Below, one piece after another: positions 13,546-19,785 of a DNA stretch of 19,785 nt (positions within the stretch are counted from its first letter, which is position 1; every line of letters begins with the position of its first letter). This DNA is from an uncultured Oscillospiraceae bacterium (GTDB lineage: Bacteria > Bacillota > Clostridia > Oscillospirales > Acutalibacteraceae). The stretch covers positions 1 to 19,785 of the forward strand of contig UQLQ01000029.1 in the NCBI GenBank assembly GCA_900541905.1, written 5' to 3'. The notes beneath the pieces were generated by a model. That model saw nothing but the letters and a program-made list of their open reading frames with translations. It was not told the DNA's origin and made no database searches. The position numbers were made by a program, and so were the translations under genes.

Positions 13546-15285
13546 ATGTTCCGTTTTCTTCCATATTTAAAAAAGTATCGTATTTATGTGATACTGGGAC
13601 CCATTTTTAAACTGATAGAAGCTGTGTTTGAATTGATTGTTCCCATTGTCACCTCCTTAATCATAGATAAAGGCGTACGGCAGGGCGATTTAACGTATGT
13701 CTGGCATATGGGCGGCGTATTAATCGGCTTGGGTGCGGTTGGTCTGGGCAGCGCACTGATTTGTCAAAAATTCGCCTCCATCGCTTCGTTGGGCTTTGGT
13801 ACTGCAGTGCGAAATCAAATGTATGAAAAAATCAATACCTTTTCCCATGCGGAAATTGACCGCTTTGGCACACCGTCTTTGATTACACGCATTACCAATG
13901 ACGTCAATCAGTTGCAGCAGGCGGTGGCGCTGCTCATTCGTTTGGTCATCAGAGCGCCGTTTTTGGCAATCGGCGCTGTCATTGCCGCCATGTTAATCGA
14001 CTGGAAATTGGGGCTGATTTTGCTGGTGGCAACGCCTGTCATTGCGCTGATTTTGTACATGGTCATGTCCCGTTCCGTACCGTTTTATAAAAAAGCGCAA
14101 AAAAAGCTGGACCGAATTTCTTTGGTATCCAGGGAAGGACTGTCAGGCGTTCGTGTCATTCGTGCTTTTTCCAAGCAGGAAGAGGAACAACAACGGTTTG
14201 AACAAGCAGCTTCGGAACAAACGGAAACGGCAATCGGTGTGGGTAAATTAACGGCACTGCTCAATCCGTTGACATATGCCGTTATGAATCTGGCGGTTGT
14301 GGCCATTTTATGGTTTGGCGGATACCGCGTAGACAGCGGCGGCGTCAGTCAGGGCAATGTCATAGCCCTTGTGAACTATATGACGCAAACATTGCTTGCA
14401 CTCATCGTGGTTGCAAACTTGGTGGTTACTTTTACAAAAGCGGCGGCCTCCGCTTCCAGAGTCAACGAGATTTTGGATACCCAACCTGCGGTGACGGAGC
14501 AAACCACACAAAAGATAGAAGTAAAAACAGACGGCAAAACGCCGAAAATTTTGTTTGACCATGTATCATTTGCCTACGATATGCAGGCGCATCAAAGCGC
14601 ATTGTACGACTTGTCCGCAGCAATTTATGAGGGAGAAACGGTGGGAATCATCGGCGGTACGGGTTCGGGAAAATCCACCGTTGCCGCTTTGATTCCACGT
14701 TTTTACGACCCAACCCGGGGTACGATTTACATGGACGGTATTGATATCAAACAATACTCCTTTGAACAATTAAGAGAGCAAATCGGCGTAGTGCCGCAGC
14801 GTGCCGTCTTGTTTACGGGAACCATTGAAAGCAATTTAAAATGGGGAAATGAACATGCCACCAAAGAGCAAATGGAACAGGCGCTGCGCATTGCACAGGC
14901 GGAGGAATTTGTCAGCAGGCTGCCAAAGGGGTTGCAGACTGAGGTCAGCCAAGGCGGTGCCAATTTTTCCGGCGGACAAAGACAGCGTCTGACCATTGCC
15001 CGCGCATTGGTGGGACAGCCGAAAATTTTGATTTTGGACGACAGCGCCAGTGCGTTGGACTACGCCACAGATGCAAAATTGCGTATGGCAATTGCAAAAG
15101 AAACACAGAATATGACGGTGATTATCGTATCGCAAAGGGCAAACAGCATTCGCAATGCAGATAAAATTATCGTATTGGACCAAGGGCATGTGATGGGAAT
15201 CGGCACCCATCGGGAGCTTTTAAACACATGTCCCATCTATAAAGAGATTTGCTTATCTCAAATGCGTGAGGATGAACTGGAATGA
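13546..15285 (+). CDS. ABC exporter subunit with degenerate ATP site
   Basis: A 579-residue half-transporter: six membrane helices (about 1-315) fused to an ATPase domain (about 335-579). Walker A is GGTGSGKST (370-378), the Q-loop is in VVPQRAVLFTG, and the signature is FSGGQ (474-478). After Walker B the catalytic Glu is Asp (D499 in LDDSAS) and the switch His is Gln (Q530 in VSQR). These two changes are the mark of the non-hydrolysing site in heterodimeric exporters such as BmrC/BmrD, LmrC/LmrD and TM287/288. The partner is the next gene. The pair probably exports drugs, lipids or peptides from the inner leaflet; the substrate cannot be told from sequence. ATG follows AAAGGA at 13532-13537. 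Confidence 0.93.
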   Translation: MFRFLPYLKKYRIYVILGPIFKLIEAVFELIVPIVTSLIIDKGVRQGDLTYVWHMGGVLIGLGAVGLGSALICQKFASIASLGFGTAVRNQMYEKINTFSHAEIDRFGTPSLITRITNDVNQLQQAVALLIRLVIRAPFLAIGAVIAAMLIDWKLGLILLVATPVIALILYMVMSRSVPFYKKAQKKLDRISLVSREGLSGVRVIRAFSKQEEEQQRFEQAASEQTETAIGVGKLTALLNPLTYAVMNLAVVAILWFGGYRVDSGGVSQGNVIALVNYMTQTLLALIVVANLVVTFTKAAASASRVNEILDTQPAVTEQTTQKIEVKTDGKTPKILFDHVSFAYDMQAHQSALYDLSAAIYEGETVGIIGGTGSGKSTVAALIPRFYDPTRGTIYMDGIDIKQYSFEQLREQIGVVPQRAVLFTGTIESNLKWGNEHATKEQMEQALRIAQAEEFVSRLPKGLQTEVSQGGANFSGGQRQRLTIARALVGQPKILILDDSASALDYATDAKLRMAIAKETQNMTVIIVSQRANSIRNADKIIVLDQGHVMGIGTHRELLNTCPIYKEICLSQMREDELE

Positions 15286-15310
15286 AATCGTATCAAAGGG
15301 GGTGCAGAAT

Positions 15311-17056
15311 ATGAAGTTTTCTGTCTTAAAGCGGGTAATGGGCTATTGCAAACCGTACAATCGCTTTTTCATTGCGGCGATTGTCAGTGCAATCATTCAA
15401 ATCTCACTGACGCTGTACGGGCCGATTCTCGTGGGTCAGGCTGTGGATTACATGATTGGCTACCGCAATGTTGACCATATTGCCATATTGCAGACCATTT
15501 GTATTTTGTCCGCAACCATTGTGGTTTCTACGGTTTTTCAATGGATTATGGCATACTGCATTCATAAATTGACGTATCTTACCACACAGGATATGCGTGT
15601 ACAAACGTATCAAAAATTGAATACCATGCCGCTGAAATATTTGGACGGTCATGCCCATGGAGACATCATCAGCCGTTTGGTGAACGATGTGGACCAGGTA
15701 GCCGACGGTTTGCTCCAGGGATTTACCCAGTTTTTCACGGGCATTGTTACCATTGTGGGCACCATTATATTTATGCTGACCATCAGTCCTCTGATTACCT
15801 TGGTCGTGGTACTGATTACACCGTTGTCCATTTTTGTTGCAGCTTTTATCGCAAAGCTGTCCCATAAAATGTTCGTCAAACAACAGGCCATTCAGGGACA
15901 GCTCAGCGGCCATGTGGAAGAGTTGGTGGGCAATCAAAAACTGGTTAAAACCTTCCATTACGAAGACCGCGCATTGCGTGACTTTCGGGAAATCAACGAG
16001 CAGCTGCGCATCTACGGACAAAAGGCACAGTTTTATTCCGCTTTGTCCAATCCGTCCACACGGTTTGTAAACAATCTTGTGTATGCCGCCGTTGTAGTCG
16101 TGGGTTCCGTTTGTGCTATCACAGGCGTTCCCGTTTCCATATCCATTGGCGGGATTACCTCGTTTTTAACGTATGCCAACCAATACACAAAACCGTTTAA
16201 CGAAGTAACGGGCGTGATTACCCAGATTCAAACCGCATTCGCTTCTGCCGAGCGTCTGTTTGAAGTATTGGACGAAACATCGGAACCGGCAGATGCGCCG
16301 GACGCCATTGCGTTCAGTCACTGCAAAGGAGAAGTGGATATTTCTCATTTATCCTTTTCCTATTCGCCCGATACCAAGCTGATAGAAGATTTTAATCTGC
16401 ACGTCAATCCGGGTGACAGAGTTGCCATTGTAGGCCCTACGGGATGCGGAAAAACCACCTTTATCAATTTGCTCATGCGGTTTTATGATGCAAATTCAGG
16501 AACGATTTCCATTGACGGCATTCCCACAACCGCCATGACAAAGGACAGTTTAAGGAGCCAATTCGGCATGGTGCTGCAAGATACCTGGCTGTACCACGGA
16601 ACCATACGGGACAATATTGCGTATGGTAAGCCCAATGCAACAGACGAAGAAGTGATTGCGGCGGCAAAGGCAGCATTTGCAGACAGCTTTATCATGCAAA
16701 TGCCAAACGGTTACGATACCGTCATAGCGGAAGACGGCGGCAATCTTTCGCAGGGGCAAAAACAGCTGCTTTGCATTGCAAGGGTAATGCTGGTCAATCC
16801 GCCCATGCTGATTTTGGATGAAGCAACCAGCAGCATTGATACCAGAACAGAATTAAAAGTGCAGGCGGCATTCCAAAACATCATGGAAGGCAGAACCAGC
16901 TTTATTGTGGCGCACCGTTTGTCCACCATACAAAATGCCACCACCATTTTGGTCATGGAACAAGGCAAAATTATCGAACAGGGCAATCATCAAACCCTGC
17001 TTTCACGCAACGGTTTTTATGCAAAACTGTATCGCAGTCAATTTGCAAACGCATAA
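15311..17056 (+). CDS. ABC exporter subunit with canonical ATP site
   Basis: A 581-residue partner of the upstream subunit. I chose ATG 15311, after AAAGGGGG (15295-15302), over the in-frame ATG at 15266, which would overlap the upstream gene and lacks a ribosome site. Six membrane helices (about 1-320) precede an ATPase domain with Walker A GPTGCGKTT (375-383), Q-loop in VLQDTWLYHG, signature LSQGQ (479-483), Walker B with catalytic E504 (LDEATS) and switch H535 (VAHRLS). The deviating LSQGQ signature pairs with the degenerate Walker A/B of the other subunit, while that subunit's SGGQ completes the active site here, as in TM287/288. The gap of 25 bases between the genes indicates one operon. 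Confidence 0.93.
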   Translation: MKFSVLKRVMGYCKPYNRFFIAAIVSAIIQISLTLYGPILVGQAVDYMIGYRNVDHIAILQTICILSATIVVSTVFQWIMAYCIHKLTYLTTQDMRVQTYQKLNTMPLKYLDGHAHGDIISRLVNDVDQVADGLLQGFTQFFTGIVTIVGTIIFMLTISPLITLVVVLITPLSIFVAAFIAKLSHKMFVKQQAIQGQLSGHVEELVGNQKLVKTFHYEDRALRDFREINEQLRIYGQKAQFYSALSNPSTRFVNNLVYAAVVVVGSVCAITGVPVSISIGGITSFLTYANQYTKPFNEVTGVITQIQTAFASAERLFEVLDETSEPADAPDAIAFSHCKGEVDISHLSFSYSPDTKLIEDFNLHVNPGDRVAIVGPTGCGKTTFINLLMRFYDANSGTISIDGIPTTAMTKDSLRSQFGMVLQDTWLYHGTIRDNIAYGKPNATDEEVIAAAKAAFADSFIMQMPNGYDTVIAEDGGNLSQGQKQLLCIARVMLVNPPMLILDEATSSIDTRTELKVQAAFQNIMEGRTSFIVAHRLSTIQNATTILVMEQGKIIEQGNHQTLLSRNGFYAKLYRSQFANA

Positions 17057-17180
17057 ATGAAGTGTTTGTACGGTATCCCATTTATGACACGATTTGTTTT
17101 TACAGACATTTCTAGTATGATTTGGTAGAAATGATGATAAAATAACGGTACAGATACAATATTTTAGTCATGCCTTCGGT

Positions 17181-17209
17181 TTGATTTTCCAATAGGGATA
17201 CAGTATAAT
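17181..17209 (+). promoter_or_regulatory. Promoter of the transketolase operon
   Basis: TTGATT (17181-17186), a 17-base spacer, and a consensus TATAAT (17204-17209). The leader to the start codon is about 97 bases. Confidence 0.8.
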
Positions 17210-17268
17210 AAAAACAAGAAACTTGTAAGAATCCACATGAACAACAAGAAACGTGATGGAAAAGAAAA

Positions 17269-17292
17269 GACATATCTGTTTTAAGATATGTC
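17269..17292 (+). promoter_or_regulatory. Leader hairpin before the transketolase ribosome site
   Basis: GACATATCT (17269-17277) pairs perfectly with AGATATGTC (17284-17292) around GTTTTA, ending 9 bases before the ribosome site GGGAGGT (17302-17308). No T-tract follows, so it is not a standard terminator; it may affect RNA stability or translation. Confidence 0.5.
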
Positions 17293-17312
17293 ATTGTTTA
17301 CGGGAGGTAAAA

Positions 17313-18125
17313 ATGGAAGATTTAAAACAAATTTGCGCCGATGTTCGTGCTGACGTTGTTACAACCATCGGAACTTTGGGCGTAGGGCATATTGGGGGCA
17401 GTTTATCCATTGTGGATTTGCTGGTGGTGCTTTACGAAAAACACATGAACATTGACCCTAAAAATCCAAAAATGGAAGGCAGAGACCGTCTGATTGTATC
17501 AAAAGGCCACAGCGGCCCTGCAGTATATGCAATGCTTGCCCGTAAAGGTTATTTTGACAAAAGCTGGCTGTTGACATTGAACCAATCCGGCACCAATTTG
17601 CCAAGCCACTGCGATATGAACCGCACACCCGGCATCGATATGACCACAGGTTCTTTGGGACAAGGCTTTTCCTGCGCAATGGGCATTGCACTGGCTTCCA
17701 AAATCCGTAAGGACGGCGCTACCATCTATACCATTATTGGCGATGGTGAAAGTCAGGAAGGACAAATTTGGGAAGCCGCCATGTTTGGCGCACAGCAAAA
17801 ATTGAGCAATGTGATTGCGTTTACCGATTACAACAATATGCAGATTGACGGCGATGTCAGCGATATTTGCGATATTGCCGATCTTGGCGCAAAATGGCGT
17901 GCATTTGGCTGGCATACCATAGAGCTGAAAGACGGCCATGACATTTCAGCCATTGACGCTGCCATTACAGAGGCAAAACAAGCAGACAAACCAAGTATGA
18001 TTATTTTGAACACGGTAAAAGGAAAAGGTGTAAAGTTCATCGAAGAAATGGGCTTTGGAAATCACAGCATTCCTATGACAAAAGAACAAATGGAAGCTGC
18101 AATTGCAGAAATCAGGGGGGAATAA
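17313..18125 (+). CDS. Transketolase, N-terminal (thiamine diphosphate-binding) subunit
   Basis: A 270-residue protein, the usual length for the N-terminal half of a split transketolase. ATG 17313 follows GGGAGGT; the in-frame ATG at 17253 lies before the leader hairpin and has no ribosome site. Visible motifs are GVGHIGGSLSIVDLL, SKGHSGPAVYAMLARKG, GSLGQGFSCAMGIALASK, and the cofactor and Mg motif that begins GDGESQEG (143-150) and ends at N174-N175. With the C-terminal subunit it should transfer two-carbon units between sugar phosphates in the non-oxidative pentose phosphate pathway in the cytoplasm. Two-subunit transketolases are common in Clostridia and archaea. A pentulose or other sugar variant of the reaction cannot be excluded, since this family has several specialised paralogues. 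Confidence 0.93.
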   Translation: MEDLKQICADVRADVVTTIGTLGVGHIGGSLSIVDLLVVLYEKHMNIDPKNPKMEGRDRLIVSKGHSGPAVYAMLARKGYFDKSWLLTLNQSGTNLPSHCDMNRTPGIDMTTGSLGQGFSCAMGIALASKIRKDGATIYTIIGDGESQEGQIWEAAMFGAQQKLSNVIAFTDYNNMQIDGDVSDICDIADLGAKWRAFGWHTIELKDGHDISAIDAAITEAKQADKPSMIILNTVKGKGVKFIEEMGFGNHSIPMTKEQMEAAIAEIRGE

Positions 18126-18129
18126 GAGT

Positions 18130-19074
18130 ATGGAAATGCGTCAAGCTTTATGTGAATGTTTAGATGAAATGATGGCGGAAAACGAAAATATTGTTGTCAT
18201 TGACGCCGACCTTGCAAAACCAAACGGTACGTTCCCTCTGAGAAAAAAATATCCGGAACGTGCAATTGATGTTGGCATTGCGGAGCAAAATATGGCAAGT
18301 GTTGCCGCAGGTATGAGCAGTTACGGTTTTATTCCGTTTATTACTTCCTTTACTCCGTTTGCTTCCCGCAGAATTTGCGACCAAATTGCAATTTCCATTG
18401 CTTATGCAAAGCAAAACGTGAAAATCATCGGCAGTGACCCGGGTATTTCCGCAGAGTTTAACGGCGGTACTCACATGAGTATGGAAGACATCGGCGTACT
18501 TCGCTCCATTCCCGAATTGGTGATTTACGAGCCCGTAGACGTTGCCCAGTTCAAACAAGCGCTGCCTCAAATTGTTGCTTATGAAGGCCCTGTATATATC
18601 CGTATGTTCCGTAAAACCATTGATGATGTATTTACCAATGCGGATTATAAATTTGATTTGTTCCATGCTGACTGTATCCAAGAAGGTAACGCAGTTACTA
18701 TTTTTTGCAGCGGCATTATGGTACAGGAAACCATGAAGGCAAACGAAATTTTGAAACAAGAAGGCATTGATGCCGAGATTATCAACATTCACACCATAAA
18801 ACCAATTGACCGCGACGCTGTGGTAGCTTCCGCAAAGAAAACAGGCGCAGTGGTTGTGGCGGAAAATCACAACGTCATTGGCGGTTTGACTTCCGCTGTT
18901 TGTGAGGTGTTAATGGAAGAATATCCTGTTCCGCTCAGAGCTGTGGGTGTAAAGGACAGATTCGGCCAAGTGGGAAAAATGCCTTTCCTAAAAGAAGAAT
19001 ATCATATGACGGCAAAGGACATTGTTTCCGCCGTAAAAGAAGTAATCAAATTGAATACGTCAACTTTAAGATGA
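18130..19074 (+). CDS. Transketolase, C-terminal subunit
   Basis: A 314-residue protein with ATG 18130, four bases after the previous stop and preceded by GGGGGG (18115-18120). An in-frame ATG at 18103 would lie inside the upstream gene and has no ribosome site. Motifs are IDADLAKPNGT, DVGIAEQNMASVAAGM with the cofactor-activating glutamate E52, FASRRICDQIAISIAYAKQN, and the substrate-site GGTHMSMEDIGVLRSIP. Residues about 190-310 form the C-terminal transketolase domain with AEIINIHTIKPID and VVAENHNVIGGL. It completes the active site with the N-terminal subunit at the dimer interface; both genes share one promoter and terminator. Confidence 0.94.
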   Translation: MEMRQALCECLDEMMAENENIVVIDADLAKPNGTFPLRKKYPERAIDVGIAEQNMASVAAGMSSYGFIPFITSFTPFASRRICDQIAISIAYAKQNVKIIGSDPGISAEFNGGTHMSMEDIGVLRSIPELVIYEPVDVAQFKQALPQIVAYEGPVYIRMFRKTIDDVFTNADYKFDLFHADCIQEGNAVTIFCSGIMVQETMKANEILKQEGIDAEIINIHTIKPIDRDAVVASAKKTGAVVVAENHNVIGGLTSAVCEVLMEEYPVPLRAVGVKDRFGQVGKMPFLKEEYHMTAKDIVSAVKEVIKLNTSTLR

Positions 19075-19091
19075 TAGATGATAGATGATAG
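19069..19091 (+). repeat. Three tandem AGATGAT heptamers spanning the transketolase stop
   Basis: AGATGAT is repeated three times with a partial fourth, starting inside the last sense codon and covering the TGA stop (19072-19074). A change in copy number would leave the protein unaltered, because the stop lies in the first unit. Confidence 0.85.
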
Positions 19092-19141
19092 TTCCAATTA
19101 TATTTGACATTTGCTTCATGTCATATGTAAAACGGTTCTTG

Positions 19142-19185
19142 AAAAAGGACAAGCAGAATTGGCTGCTTGTCCTTTTTCTTTTATT
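19142..19185 (+). terminator. Rho-independent terminator of the transketolase operon
   Basis: A perfect 15-base stem, AAAAAGGACAAGCAG (19142-19156) with its complement at 19163-19177, loop AATTGG, followed by T-rich sequence. Confidence 0.92.
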
Positions 19186-19217
19186 TTTCGTGTCAATTTT
19201 TTACACAAAAAATACTT

Positions 19218-19246
19218 TTGTGAGAATATTTCATAGATAATATAAC
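19218..19246 (+). promoter_or_regulatory. Candidate promoter of the recombinase gene
   Basis: TTGTGA (19218-19223), a 17-base spacer, and TATAAC (19241-19246), about 70 bases before the start codon. It is a fair match to sigma-A. Confidence 0.5.
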
Positions 19247-19318
19247 ATGCTGCCGCTGCTTACAGATGGGAATCAACAGAAAGTAAAAATCAGGCAAAAA
19301 GGGGGATGATACATTGAT

Positions 19319-19785
19319 ATGACTGGGGCGATTTATGGTTATATCAGAGTATCCAGTATAGACCAAAACGAAAACAGACAGCTTTTGGCTATGCACGAAA
19401 AACAAATTCCGGCAAAAAACTTATATATAGATAAGCAGTCGGGAAAAGACTTTGAACGGCCAAACTACAAAAAATTAGTCAAAAAACTAAAACCGGGGGA
19501 TTTGCTGTATATTTTAAGTATTGACAGACTTGGACGGAATTACAAAGAGATTCAAGAGCAATGGCGTATTTTAACAAAAGAAAAGGAGATTGATATATGT
19601 GTAATCGATATGCCGCTGCTGGATACGCGCAACGGCAAAGATTTAATCGGGACCTTCATTGCAGATTTGGTATTGCAGATTTTGTCCTTCGTAGCGCACA
19701 GCGAAAGAGAAAATATCCGAAAGCGGCAGGCGGAAGGAATTGCGGCAGCCAAAAACAGAGGAGTAAAATTTGGCAGACCGGAACG
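19319..19785 (+). CDS. Serine recombinase, resolvase/invertase family (3' end outside window)
   Basis: An open frame runs from ATG 19319 off the right edge, with 155 residues visible. The catalytic domain is complete: GYIRVSS with nucleophile S12 and R10, DQNENRQ, the block from DKQSGKDFERPNY to SIDRLGRN with the conserved second-site Asp and Arg residues, and AHSERENIRKRQAEGI on the long E helix, leading into FGRP, where the DNA-binding part begins. It resembles small resolvases and invertases of the gamma-delta/Hin type, rather than large serine integrases. The ribosome site GGGGGA (19301-19306) is 12 bases from the ATG, farther than usual; earlier starts hit stops. It may belong to a mobile element continuing beyond the window, or act as an inversion switch. 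Confidence 0.88.
   Translation, partial: MTGAIYGYIRVSSIDQNENRQLLAMHEKQIPAKNLYIDKQSGKDFERPNYKKLVKKLKPGDLLYILSIDRLGRNYKEIQEQWRILTKEKEIDICVIDMPLLDTRNGKDLIGTFIADLVLQILSFVAHSERENIRKRQAEGIAAAKNRGVKFGRPE

Overview
The base composition, AT-rich promoters, strong AGGAGG ribosome sites, split transketolase and PBSX-type tail genes all point to a low-to-mid GC Firmicute, most likely an anaerobic member of the Clostridia. That placement is inference; nothing in the window fixes the species.

Left third (1-10032): part of a prophage or phage-tail-like element on the + strand. Two small lipoprotein genes share an almost identical leader; the first is cut by the window edge and the second is frameshifted. 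A strong terminator follows. Then comes a tightly packed contractile-tail and baseplate block in the order of Bacillus PBSX (xkdO to xkdV): tape measure, LysM tail protein, M23 peptidase fused to a tail hub, DUF2577, DUF2634, baseplate J, DUF2313, a short fibre connector, and a 539-residue tip protein with a ricin-type lectin and a fibronectin-like domain. Most of these genes overlap or are a few bases apart, so they should be one transcript coding one baseplate. No capsid, terminase, integrase, holin or endolysin gene is visible in the window. The tape-measure gene appears to start at ATA.

Middle (10033-13445): about 930 bases without a convincing gene, holding one strong terminator and a cluster of TAACAG boxes. 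After that come a stand-alone coiled-coil protein built from 21-base tandem repeats, with its own promoter and terminator, and an mgtC-family gene on the - strand. A regulatory-looking intergenic region follows with a perfect 18-base palindrome, then an unrecognised four-helix membrane protein.

Right third (13446-19785): a two-gene heterodimeric ABC exporter, the first subunit with a degenerate ATP site and the second with a canonical one, behind an extended -10 promoter overlapped by an inverted repeat. Next is a two-gene transketolase (N- and C-terminal halves as separate subunits) with a clear promoter and terminator. The window ends inside a serine recombinase of the resolvase/invertase type. 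The middle and right parts look like ordinary chromosome apart from the recombinase.
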